Translations under genes and position numbers: made by a program
NCBI GenBank assembly: GCA_013388845.1
Contig: JACAEN010000032.1
Span: 37,693-101,692 of the forward strand
Source of the DNA: Chloroflexota bacterium
GTDB taxonomy: Bacteria; Chloroflexota; Dehalococcoidia; GIF9; AB-539-J10
Direction: 5' to 3'
DNA: 64,000 nt
Part shown: positions 7,562-16,002 of the stretch, in pieces
How positions within the stretch are numbered: the stretch's first letter is position 1
Layout of the letters: each line of letters begins with the position of its first letter
The notes under the pieces: model-generated
Database searches by the model: none
What the model saw: the letters and a program-made list of their open reading frames with translations, nothing else
Told to the model about the DNA's origin: nothing

Positions 7562-8896
7562 CTACTTACGTAAGTCCTTAAACCTCTTAGCTTTGGTCTC
7601 GTATCTGGGCAGGGACCTGTATGGGCAAAACTCTAGGTCATACCTCAGGTTGGTCTTTATCCTGAGTTCTCGAATTAGCTTCTCCCGCACGGCATCAATT
7701 TCTGCCTCGCATCCGGGCAGAAGCTCAACCCTCAAGGCAATGTTGTCTATATCTCCCCTCTTGGTCACCACAACTTCGTACTCATCACAAAGCTGCGGTA
7801 TAGCCCTGACTACTTCTTCAATTGCATTTGGTGCTAGGAGTACACCTTTGACCTTCTTGATATCGTCAGCTCGGCCTAAGACACCGCCACGAAGAAGACG
7901 GAAGGTACGCCCACACTCACACTTTTCTATGGAATTCCACTCAATTATATCCTTGGAATCAAATCTAATGCAGGGGTGAGCCAGCCGGTCAAAGGTGGTT
8001 ACCACCATACTACCTCTTTGTCCCGGCTCGGTTATGGGGGCACCAGTGTCAACATCCTCTATCTCGACCAAGTGGAAGGCTTCATTAACATGCAGCCCGC
8101 ATTGTGCTTCACACTCATAGCCCCAGTGACCTATCTCGGTAGCGCCAGCGTGGTCATACACCTTGGCTCCCCAGGCTTCCTCCATACGCTTTCTCGTTGC
8201 CGGGATACTGGCGCCAGGCTCACCGGCAGCGGTTATCTTCCTGATATTAAGGTCTTTGGCTGGGTTTATACCCAGCTTATTTCGCGCGGTATCAGCCATG
8301 CCCAGAATGTAGGTGGGCGTCGCCGTCAGGGCGGTACACCTCAGCTCACGCATCTTTAGTATCCTGGCTTCAGTATCTAACACCCCACCGGGCACAACTT
8401 CACAACCTATCTTCTCACAACCGTAGTGCGCTGCCCAGAAGGCTATATGTATACTGTAGCCGAAGGGAATAAATACTCTGTCATGTTCTCGAAAGCCATG
8501 TGCGTAGAGTATATATGCCCAAGATTCAGCCGACCAGTCCCAGTCCTGCCAGGTTTCAGGATGGTAGACCGGTTGCCCGGTGGTGCCGCTGGTCTGCCGA
8601 TATTCAGTCACTTTTTCCAACGGTACAGCGAGTATAGAACCGTAGGGATAGGGTTCCTTTCCTTGAATAGCCCTCATCATGGATTTTTCTACCTTGGGGA
8701 CTTTCCGTATATCGTCAAGCGTTCTAATGTCACCGGGTTCTATACCAGCATCATGATAAAGCTCATGGTAGAACGGGGAATTATCGTAAGCCCACTTGAA
8801 AATCCTCTGAAATTTTATTAGCTGAAGTTTTCGGAGCTTCTCTGGAGGTAATGTCTCTAGAATTGGGTTCCAGTACTTACTAGTATTCGTCATCAT
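7562..8896 (-). CDS. Phenylacetate-CoA ligase-like AMP-forming enzyme
   Basis: This 444-aa adenylate-forming enzyme resembles PaaK, which activates aryl-acetic or related acids to CoA thioesters with ATP. The P-loop-like motif YRQTSGTTGQPVYH lies at residues ~98-111. The VYDHAGATEIGHWGYEC core and the ILGRADD-type hinge (GVLGRADDIKKVKG) are present. The C-terminal domain runs from FDSKDI to the end. The length matches PaaK (about 430-440). It is first in a minus-strand series with the coiled-coil protein and the molybdopterin pair. The acid it activates cannot be read from the sequence; aromatic, aryl-acetic or short branched acids are all possible. Confidence 0.87.
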   Translation of the reverse strand: MMTNTSKYWNPILETLPPEKLRKLQLIKFQRIFKWAYDNSPFYHELYHDAGIEPGDIRTLDDIRKVPKVEKSMMRAIQGKEPYPYGSILAVPLEKVTEYRQTSGTTGQPVYHPETWQDWDWSAESWAYILYAHGFREHDRVFIPFGYSIHIAFWAAHYGCEKIGCEVVPGGVLDTEARILKMRELRCTALTATPTYILGMADTARNKLGINPAKDLNIRKITAAGEPGASIPATRKRMEEAWGAKVYDHAGATEIGHWGYECEAQCGLHVNEAFHLVEIEDVDTGAPITEPGQRGSMVVTTFDRLAHPCIRFDSKDIIEWNSIEKCECGRTFRLLRGGVLGRADDIKKVKGVLLAPNAIEEVVRAIPQLCDEYEVVVTKRGDIDNIALRVELLPGCEAEIDAVREKLIRELRIKTNLRYDLEFCPYRSLPRYETKAKRFKDLRK

Positions 8897-9116
8897 CCCG
8901 CATCATACTATTCCATAGTAACACAAAGTGCCATCCTTGAAAACGCTGATTTTAGTAAGAGGGGCTAACGCCCTTCTTAAACGCCCCCTTTAGTTTAATC
9001 TTCAAGGTGAGGAGATTTGAAAAACCGGAAGCGATAATCTGCCAAAAAGCCTATGAAGGCGTCTCTGGTTCAGCTAATTCTACAATAGGTCGCTTCCTGA
9101 TTTTGACCAACTAATT

Positions 9117-9144
9117 TTGCCAACTATGCCTCAAGTGTTATAAT
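9117..9144 (+). promoter_or_regulatory. Promoter of the aldehyde dehydrogenase gene
   Basis: TTGCCA at 9117-9122 is separated by 16 nt from TATAAT at 9139-9144, and the -10 is extended (TGTTATAAT). It would start RNA around 9151, leaving a leader of ~65 nt before the ATG at 9218. The region 8897-9217 separates divergent genes. Apart from this promoter I see only an imperfect hairpin near 8959-8980. Confidence 0.6.
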
Positions 9145-9217
9145 CCCAGTACAATCATGGTAAGGCTGATTAATGTCTCCTTACCTCTTCTGGAATGTTA
9201 GAGCGGAGGAGTGAACT

Positions 9218-10675
9218 GTGCCTAAAGCATATCAGATGTATATAAACGGACAATGGGTTGATGCTGTTGATGGCAAAACTTTTAATAATTACAACCCCTA
9301 TAACGGTGAGGTTTACGCCAAGATACCTTCCGGCAAAAGGAGAGATGCCAGAAAAGCATGTGACGCTGCCGCGGCTGCCTTCCCCAATTGGTCACACACG
9401 CCACCGGTGGAAAGACAGAGATACTTTCTGAGAGCCGCCGATATCCTTGAGAGGAGGCAGCAAGAGATTCTTCACATTGTTACCCAGGAGACCGGTGCTA
9501 CTTTTGGCTGGGGTATGTTCCAGACCGGCTTTATTCCCGGTCTGCTCCGGGAAGCTGCTGCTCAGGTGCACGCTATTAGCGGCGAGATTATACCAGCTGA
9601 TCTTCCGGGAGCTTTCTTTATGGCGATACGCCAGCCCGTAGGTGTGGTGGCAGCGATTGCGCCCTGGAATGCTCCGCTGATTCTCTCCTTGAGGGCAGTA
9701 GCCTTGCCGATGGCTTGCGGCAATACCACAGTGTTAAAGCCTTCAGCAGAAGCTCCTGTCAGCGGGGGTATTATTCTTGCCGAGGTCTTTGAGGAAGCTG
9801 GCTTCCCCAAGGGGGTATTTAATGTGGTAACCAACGGGCCTGGCTTTAGTGGGGAGGTGGGTGATGAACTCATTGAGCATCCCAAAGTGCGGCGACTCAG
9901 CTTTACGGGTTCAAGCGAGGTAGGCAGGCAGGTTGCCGAGAAAGCGGCACGGCATCTCAAGAAAGTGATTCTAGAGTTGGGTGGCAATGATCCACTGATA
10001 GTTTTGAAAGATGCTGACATTGATTATGCGGTCAATGCGGCTACATTCGGCCGCTTCAATCACCAGGGTCAGATATGTATGTCCTCTAAAAGAATTATCG
10101 TGGAAAAACCAGTAGCTACGCAATTTACTAAGAAGTTTGTCGAGAAAGTCCAGAGACTAAAAGTAGGAGACCCTCAAGATCCGGATACCATTATCGGACC
10201 GCTTATCAATCAGGAACAGGTTGATAAGCTTCACAAACAGGTACAGGAAGCAATTACAAATGGCGCTAAGCTTGTCTGTGGCGGCAAATATGACGGGCGT
10301 TGCTACTACCCAACTGTGCTGACTAATGTTACTCCAGATATGAATATTGCCCGTGAGGAGACCTTCGGACCAGTGGCACCGATAATAATTGTTGAAGATG
10401 CCGATGAAGCAGTCCGCGTGGCTAATGATAGCCGCTTCGGACTTTCGGCCGGTGTCATTACAAACGATTTTCAGAAGGGACTGGAAATAGCTGAGAGGCT
10501 GGAATCAGGTATGGTGCATATTAACGACTCCTCCGTTCACGACGAGCCTCAGGTCCCGTTTGGGGGGATGAAGGAAAGTGGCTACGGGCGGCATGGCGGA
10601 CGGGCCGCTATCGAAGAGTTTACCGAACTCCGCTGGATAAGCATACAAAGGACTCCCAGACAGTATCCTTTCTAA
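9218..10675 (+). CDS. NAD(P)-dependent aldehyde dehydrogenase
   Basis: This 485-aa member of the ALDH superfamily oxidises an aldehyde to its acid. The Rossmann-type cofactor domain has FTGSSEVGRQVAEKAA. The general base Glu is E253 (LELGGNDP), and the catalytic nucleophile is C287 (NHQGQICMSSKR). The C-terminal PFGGMKESGYGRHGG oligomerisation motif is complete. Similarity is to benzaldehyde, vanillin and lactaldehyde-type enzymes, so aromatic or aliphatic aldehydes are both possible. A GGAGGAG ribosome site precedes the ATG. The next gene, a cysteine hydrolase, follows after 32 nt with its own strong ribosome site. The last 22 codons and that downstream spacer are duplicated almost exactly at 17983-18080. 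Confidence 0.93.
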   Translation: MPKAYQMYINGQWVDAVDGKTFNNYNPYNGEVYAKIPSGKRRDARKACDAAAAAFPNWSHTPPVERQRYFLRAADILERRQQEILHIVTQETGATFGWGMFQTGFIPGLLREAAAQVHAISGEIIPADLPGAFFMAIRQPVGVVAAIAPWNAPLILSLRAVALPMACGNTTVLKPSAEAPVSGGIILAEVFEEAGFPKGVFNVVTNGPGFSGEVGDELIEHPKVRRLSFTGSSEVGRQVAEKAARHLKKVILELGGNDPLIVLKDADIDYAVNAATFGRFNHQGQICMSSKRIIVEKPVATQFTKKFVEKVQRLKVGDPQDPDTIIGPLINQEQVDKLHKQVQEAITNGAKLVCGGKYDGRCYYPTVLTNVTPDMNIAREETFGPVAPIIIVEDADEAVRVANDSRFGLSAGVITNDFQKGLEIAERLESGMVHINDSSVHDEPQVPFGGMKESGYGRHGGRAAIEEFTELRWISIQRTPRQYPF

Positions 10676-10710
10676 AGATACCGAAATATAAGAGGAGGTA
10701 AGTAATCATG
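10612..10710 (+). repeat. Duplicated gene tail and ribosome site, copy 1
   Basis: These ~98 bases cover the last 22 codons of the aldehyde dehydrogenase, its stop, and the AGGAGG-bearing spacer through to the next ATG. They recur at 17983-18080 with only a handful of changes. The match crosses from coding to non-coding sequence and stops at the start codon of two unrelated downstream genes. Confidence 0.85.
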
Positions 10711-11391
10711 GAAGTGGTCATACCGGCTAAGCCGGAACGAATCAAGCTGGATATAAATAGGACTGCCGTAATCGTGGTCGATATGCAAAATACCTTCTGC
10801 AAAAAGGGTGGGATTTTCGACTATCTAGGAGCACTTGATGAAACTAAGGTGAAGCACGTCATCGACAGGGATAAGAAGGTAATCGAGGCGTGCCGACGTA
10901 AAGGGATAAAGGTCGTTTATCTCAGAATGGGCTATAGACCCGACCTTTCCGACGCCGGAGGAATCGAATCACCTAACTACTGGAAAGAAAAAGGATTAGT
11001 ACTCATGCGTGAGAACCCGGAATTGAAAGGACGATTTCTCATTAACGGCACCTGGGACTGGGAGATAATCGACGAGCTTAAGCCGCAACAGGGAGATACC
11101 GTCATTAATAAAAGCCGATATAGCGGTTTTGTTAACACCGGTCTCGATGAAATCCTGAAGACCCAAAATATCAAGTACCTGATTTTTCTCGGTCTCGTGA
11201 CCAATGTTTGTGTCGAGTCAACGTTAAGAGATGCCTATTTCCACGAGTACTTTCCCGTGCTGGTAAGCGACGGCTGCGGCAATTTCGGCCCCGAATTCAC
11301 CCAGCAGGCAACGATATGGAATGTCACTGAGGTTTTCGGATGGGTAACCACATCCCGCGACTTCATTCAAGCTCTAAATCCCCCAAGATAA
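10708..11391 (+). CDS. RutB-like isochorismatase-family cysteine hydrolase
   Basis: This 227-aa isochorismatase-fold amidohydrolase has the expected triad: D25 in VVDMQNTF, K135 in INKSRYSGF and C168 in LVTNVCVEST. Length and layout are closest to RutB, the ureidoacrylate amidohydrolase of pyrimidine breakdown. No other rut genes are nearby, so another amide or carbamate substrate is likely. It is soluble and has no signal peptide. AGAGGAGG lies 8-10 nt before the ATG. It is probably co-transcribed with the aldehyde dehydrogenase. The region after its stop (11392-11599) lies between convergent genes and shows no clear terminator. Confidence 0.82.
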   Translation: MEVVIPAKPERIKLDINRTAVIVVDMQNTFCKKGGIFDYLGALDETKVKHVIDRDKKVIEACRRKGIKVVYLRMGYRPDLSDAGGIESPNYWKEKGLVLMRENPELKGRFLINGTWDWEIIDELKPQQGDTVINKSRYSGFVNTGLDEILKTQNIKYLIFLGLVTNVCVESTLRDAYFHEYFPVLVSDGCGNFGPEFTQQATIWNVTEVFGWVTTSRDFIQALNPPR

Positions 11392-11599
11392 TAAAAATAT
11401 CTAGAACAAAGTACGAGACTGTATTATTTAACTTGAGAAATTAAACTACAGACAATCCACTGCTTTAGCGTATAAGTAGTGTTAAACGCAGAAGCACCTA
11501 TTGTTTCAACTAGGCTTGACAAACCAAAACACTGGGTGTATATAACCTATCTTACTGGCTAGCCTCCTTTGCTTTGTGTTACACAAGCAAATGCATGCC

Positions 11600-13282
11600 T
11601 TACCTGTCAAGAATGTATGCAACACCCCTATCCCCGTCTACCCTTACCCTTTGGCCCGTCTTGATTTTGGTGGTACCCTCTACGCAGCCAGCCACACAGG
11701 GAATACCATATTCACGAGCCATTATGACCGGATGGGATAATGCCCCACCGCCATCGCTAATAAGTCCGCTAATGATGTTGAAAGAAACCGTCCAAGGAGC
11801 TGAAGTTCCGGGAGCTACCAGGATTTCACCGGGTTCTAACTCAGATAAATTGTCCACACTGGTAATTACCCTGGCTTTTCCCTCTGCCAATCCCGGAGCA
11901 GACGCGGCACCGTAAAGATCCGCTTTTAGCTCTTCTCTAACAATAGGGATCTGAGTGGATACGGCCAGGGTTGGGTCGCTTTTCAGTACTGACTGCGCCT
12001 GGCTGATATCTCCGTAATAAGGCTTGGGCTCTATGGTCAGGTTTCTTTCCCATTCTTTTTTTCTTCGCTCTACATAGGGACGCAGGTTAATCCTTCCCAT
12101 GGGGATAGCTGCTTTTCTTATTTCATTGGGATGAAGAAAATGGATGTCTTCCGGCGCATCAATGCAGCCTGCTTCAGCAAAACGCCTGCCAAATTCTGTA
12201 ATAATCCACCTCCCCAGGGCGCCGATATAGAAGTCGCAGTAATAGGTATGGTCTTCACTCCAGTAACCAGACTTTTGAGCTGCTTGCATCGATATCTCGA
12301 AAGCTTCCTTCTGCCCTTCAGGTATTTTTGCCAGTACTTCCTCTGTTGTCCTTTTCCTCTCCTCAATAACCCGTCTTATCCTGGCATCAAACGGAAATAC
12401 TTCTTCTGCCATCAGCATTTTGATGTTCCCGATAGCTAAAGAGAGTTTCTCGACCCAAGCAGGTGTATCGTATGCATGCATACGCTCACATCTCCAGCCA
12501 TGCTCTAATAGAAATTCTTTATATTCTTTCAGCCATTGGGACCCCGCAGCGCTTTTTCCCAAATTTTTTATTACCTCTTCATTGTCTTCTGTATCGAAGG
12601 CTTTCCGCAGGCCGAGCTCCACGGCTCTCCTGCCAAGGGTCCACAATCCCCTGACTACGGCTATAGCTTGGCTCTCAAATCCAGCCATTATCTTGTTGAA
12701 ATTGGGATCGACAGCTGCTTCAACTCCGAAAATATCCTGCCACATCTGCTGGAAAAGTCCACTGATGTAATAAGAGGCCATCAACATGATAAAATGAACC
12801 TCGCCTTCTTTTCGATTGATAATATACGCAAAATCCAGAAAAAACGTGAGAAGGTCTATATTGCTGAGTTTCCTGATGTCCTCCCACTCTTTTAAACCCC
12901 TTGATTCTTTCGCTTCTTTGTACATGCTCATTAGTTCCTGCTTAAAAGAACTCCACACTCCATCAAAATCCTCAATAAAGGGTTTTATTCTTTCCCTGAA
13001 CAGGGGTTCCCGTGCTTGCCGCTCTTCTTCCGTGGTCTTAATTGCCGTAATGTAAGGATATCCATTTATAAATCTCGAATCCCAACCATGGGAAGTAGGT
13101 AGGCAGGCAGTCTCCGCCCCATACCTTATACCATGATAGTACCAATACCATCCCAGCCCTATATACAGAGGTTTCATGGGAGGCTTCCCATGAATGACAT
13201 CGCATAAAAGCACTCCATATTGCTTTGGATCGTTCTCTTCGTCAAATTCGTAAAAACTTAAGTCATATGCCGATGATAACAC
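11600..13282 (-). CDS. PEP-utilising phospho-His (swivelling domain) protein, PpsA-like
   Basis: This 560-aa protein contains the central and phosphohistidine domains of the PEP synthase/rifampin phosphotransferase family but lacks the ATP-grasp half. The swivelling domain is at the C-terminus (residues ~455-560), with the catalytic His517 in GGGALSHPVIMAREYG. The ATP-binding half is the separate gene at 13463-14482 upstream. This two-protein split matches PpsA and PpsB of phenylphosphate synthase, which phosphorylates phenol in anaerobic degraders. PpsA equivalence is inference, since the substrate-binding middle part (~1-450) is what would decide the acceptor. The ribosome site is AGGAGGGTAAAAGT before the start at 13282. 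Confidence 0.8.
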   Translation of the reverse strand: MLSSAYDLSFYEFDEENDPKQYGVLLCDVIHGKPPMKPLYIGLGWYWYYHGIRYGAETACLPTSHGWDSRFINGYPYITAIKTTEEERQAREPLFRERIKPFIEDFDGVWSSFKQELMSMYKEAKESRGLKEWEDIRKLSNIDLLTFFLDFAYIINRKEGEVHFIMLMASYYISGLFQQMWQDIFGVEAAVDPNFNKIMAGFESQAIAVVRGLWTLGRRAVELGLRKAFDTEDNEEVIKNLGKSAAGSQWLKEYKEFLLEHGWRCERMHAYDTPAWVEKLSLAIGNIKMLMAEEVFPFDARIRRVIEERKRTTEEVLAKIPEGQKEAFEISMQAAQKSGYWSEDHTYYCDFYIGALGRWIITEFGRRFAEAGCIDAPEDIHFLHPNEIRKAAIPMGRINLRPYVERRKKEWERNLTIEPKPYYGDISQAQSVLKSDPTLAVSTQIPIVREELKADLYGAASAPGLAEGKARVITSVDNLSELEPGEILVAPGTSAPWTVSFNIISGLISDGGGALSHPVIMAREYGIPCVAGCVEGTTKIKTGQRVRVDGDRGVAYILDR

Positions 13283-13462
13283 TTTTACCCTCCTAGTCCC
13301 TTTAATCTAATAATGAATAGCTCTAATAATTCTTGGCTTTTTGAGGACAATATTGCCTCTATGGTACATTTATTTGGGCTCACCTACCTTTGCCTTCTAT
13401 CATAAATCGGGTTAAATTCTTAAATCGGCTCTAAAATTTAAACCTAGAAAATATACAGTTGC

Positions 13463-14482
13463 TTAGAACTGCCTCAACATGTAATCCACTACTTGATCAA
13501 CAGGGCTTTTTCGCGAAGATATGACTACCGGACGGGATTGCAGCAAAATTATACACTGTGGAAAAGGAAGATTCTCATCTACAGCCCATTCGACGTCCTG
13601 AGGCGCACTGAAATGTTTCTCTAAAATTTTGCCCAGTTTACCGATCTCTTTTATTTCCTCATCGGACAAACAAAAAGTAGAGCACTTATCAGTCGGAGTC
13701 TCTTCCTCAGTAACTCCTGTTTCACTGAAACAAACATGCCTAGTCTTTTGACCAAGGGTCTTTTTAACAACCTCCAGGCTTTCCTTATCTAAAACATAGC
13801 TGTCCGGTATAACTTCTCCGCCCACAACACTCTCTCCCAATCCCCAATTTGCTTCGATGATCATCTTGGAAGTATCCCCCGTATTGGGATCAGCAGTAAA
13901 CAACACACCGGCAGTACGTGCGTTCACCATCTTCACAACAGCAACCCCGATGGGATCACTTTCCAGAGAAAGTCCTTTTTGAGTCCTGAAGGATAAAGAA
14001 CGAGGGTTAAAAGTACTTGACCATACTTTCTTGACCTTCTCCAGCAGCTCCGACTTTCCTTTAACATTAAGGTATGTTTCATATTGTCCGGGATGGCTTA
14101 CCGGCCCCGCAGACCTTGTAGAAACAGGAACTTCTGTGACTTCGCATTTTTCGCATAAATCATTGTAACAGGAGATAATCTCCCCTCTCAACTTCTCGGG
14201 CAGAGCTTTGCCCTCTACAATTCGGCGTATCTCACGGCTCGCCTCATCAAATTGATCTATAGTCTTTAAGCCATCTTTAAATTGTACAAGGTAATCCTTT
14301 ATCTCCTGGAGAGCACCAGTTTCATTCATAAAATACTCATATGCCTCCACGGAAATAGCAAACCCGGGAGGACACGGCAACCGTATCCTGGCGATCTCCC
14401 CAAGGTTTGCACATTTCTTACCTACAAGAGGACTGAACTCCTGACCTAACTCCTCTAACCAATAGATATATCTCTCTGGCAT
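13463..14482 (-). CDS. PEP synthase/PPDK-type ATP-binding protein, PpsB-like
   Basis: This 339-aa protein is the ATP-grasp domain of the pyruvate-phosphate dikinase family on its own. Visible features are LVGKKCANLGEIARI and CPPGFAISVEAYEYF at the N-terminus, VSTRSAGPVSHPGQYETYL (residues ~121-139), VVKMVNARTAGVLFTADPNTG, IEANWGLGESVVGG and the closing VEWAVDE...ILLQSRP. The acidic loop usual in PEP synthases (RSSATAEDL) is shortened here to RSAGPVSHPG. Full-length enzymes carry the phospho-His domain on the same chain; here it is the next gene, 180 nt downstream. The pair should cleave ATP to AMP and phosphate and pass a phosphoryl group through His517 to an unknown acceptor. Confidence 0.82.
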   Translation of the reverse strand: MPERYIYWLEELGQEFSPLVGKKCANLGEIARIRLPCPPGFAISVEAYEYFMNETGALQEIKDYLVQFKDGLKTIDQFDEASREIRRIVEGKALPEKLRGEIISCYNDLCEKCEVTEVPVSTRSAGPVSHPGQYETYLNVKGKSELLEKVKKVWSSTFNPRSLSFRTQKGLSLESDPIGVAVVKMVNARTAGVLFTADPNTGDTSKMIIEANWGLGESVVGGEVIPDSYVLDKESLEVVKKTLGQKTRHVCFSETGVTEEETPTDKCSTFCLSDEEIKEIGKLGKILEKHFSAPQDVEWAVDENLPFPQCIILLQSRPVVISSRKSPVDQVVDYMLRQF

Positions 14483-14576
14483 AATCTCTCACATTCCAAC
14501 AAAATTAACAAAGTTAAACCACTAACCATAACCGAAAAATTTTGTGTTTCCTTTAAGGGGCAATGTTTCATTAAAA

Positions 14577-15950
14577 TCACGGGTATGTGGTCTTCATCGG
14601 GCCAGCGGCCAGCATTTCGTCAACCTCTCTGTCTGACATGGAGTAGCGCAGGAGGAACTCCCCGTCGGAGACTTCAGAACCGATACCCATTTGCTGGCGA
14701 ATCTCCGCTACCGTGGGCTGGGCAAGCTCCTTACCTATAAATTCCTTGCTTCGGGGCAGGCTGGTTATCTTGTCCAGCACGCTGGGGTCTATCGGGGTAT
14801 TGGGCCTACCAAACCAACCTGCCACATATTGAAGGACGCCATCGGGAACCTGCTTGTAGCGCTCGCCGGACATGATATTCATGGTGGCCTGGGTGCCGAC
14901 AAACTGGGAAAGGGGGGTGACCATAATGGGATAACCCAGTTCCTGGCGCACTCTCAGCACCTCCTCCAGCACCTCTTCCAGGCGGTGCTCCATTTTCACT
15001 TCGGCTAACTGGCGTTTCAGGGTGGACAGCATCCCCCCGGGCACCTGATGCTTGTAGTAATAGACGTCATGCTCCACCGGTACCCCTGGTGGGCGGTGTT
15101 CCCTTTTGGCAATCATCTGGAAGTGAGCTGACATGGCTTGCAGCGCCTCTTCGTCTACCTTCACTGCGTAACCAAGGTGACGAGCGTTGTGCAGGATGTT
15201 CAGCGCTGAAGGTAGTGAGGAGCCGTAGGCTAGAGGCGGGACAGCCACGTGGAAGGTCTTGACGCCGAGCTTCATCGCCTCTAGGTAGCAGAGGGGGGCA
15301 AGTCCGGTGCTGCAATGGGAGTGAATCTCAAGGGGGAGGCCATTGATATTCTGTTGAATCACTGGCACCAGAGTCCGCACCCGGTCGATAGTAAGCAGCC
15401 CTCCCTGGTCTTTGAGGTATATGAGGTCAACGTCGGGAGAGCTGGCTACTTCCCTTGCTTTCTGGGCGTAGAACTCGTCGGTGTGCACCGGGCTGATGGA
15501 GTAGGACAGGGCTATCATGACCTCATCGATGCCACATTCCTTGGCCATGCGTGCCGTACGAAAGAGGTGGTTTATATCGTGGGCAGCGTCTACTATCCAG
15601 ACGCGTCTTATGCCGCAGGCTTTTACCGTCTTCAGCACCAGCGCCTGGATAGAGTCTGGCATCCGCTTAAAGCCGATGAAGCGCCTGCCGGTGGTGCCGA
15701 AGCTCAGGATAGTGTTGGGCATGGCTTCGGCGCAAAGCCTTATCCTTTCCCAGGGATCTTCCTTGTGCCAACGTACCGACACCCCCATGTTTATGCTACT
15801 GGTAAAATCGATGGCCCTAAAGCCGACTTTGTCCATTACTGGAGCAATGGAGAGTATCATGCCTGTCCGGATGCCAGTTGCATCCCACAGGCTCTGGTTG
15901 CCATCTCGTGTGGTTACGTCAACGAAATCTATCTCGTTATTACTATACAT
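14577..15950 (-). CDS. Biotin-free carboxyltransferase-like (PycB/OadA family) protein
   Basis: This 457-aa HMGL-like TIM barrel is related to pyruvate carboxylase subunit B, oxaloacetate decarboxylase alpha and transcarboxylase 5S. The first strand motif is DVTTRDGNQSLWDA. The metal and carbamate Lys region is IYLKDQGGLLT, and the metal His pair is LEIHSHCSTGLAP. The conserved C-terminal part (VPGGMLSTLKRQL, PLSQFVGTQATMNIM) is present. There is no biotinyl domain and no AMKM motif in this gene or beside it. If it carboxylates or decarboxylates, the biotin protein must be elsewhere, or the reaction is different. It lies in line with the split PEP-dikinase genes. Confidence 0.82.
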   Translation of the reverse strand: MYSNNEIDFVDVTTRDGNQSLWDATGIRTGMILSIAPVMDKVGFRAIDFTSSINMGVSVRWHKEDPWERIRLCAEAMPNTILSFGTTGRRFIGFKRMPDSIQALVLKTVKACGIRRVWIVDAAHDINHLFRTARMAKECGIDEVMIALSYSISPVHTDEFYAQKAREVASSPDVDLIYLKDQGGLLTIDRVRTLVPVIQQNINGLPLEIHSHCSTGLAPLCYLEAMKLGVKTFHVAVPPLAYGSSLPSALNILHNARHLGYAVKVDEEALQAMSAHFQMIAKREHRPPGVPVEHDVYYYKHQVPGGMLSTLKRQLAEVKMEHRLEEVLEEVLRVRQELGYPIMVTPLSQFVGTQATMNIMSGERYKQVPDGVLQYVAGWFGRPNTPIDPSVLDKITSLPRSKEFIGKELAQPTVAEIRQQMGIGSEVSDGEFLLRYSMSDREVDEMLAAGPMKTTYP

Positions 15951-16002
15951 GGCTAACCTCCCTCGAGGTAAACTGCTTAGCCGGAAGGGATACCTAGTCC
16001 TT

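Noticed and set aside
15315..15956. Long 213-codon open frame on the plus strand
   Set aside because: It lies antisense to the carboxyltransferase-like gene, whose motifs and codon pattern are convincing; the plus-strand product has no recognisable features.
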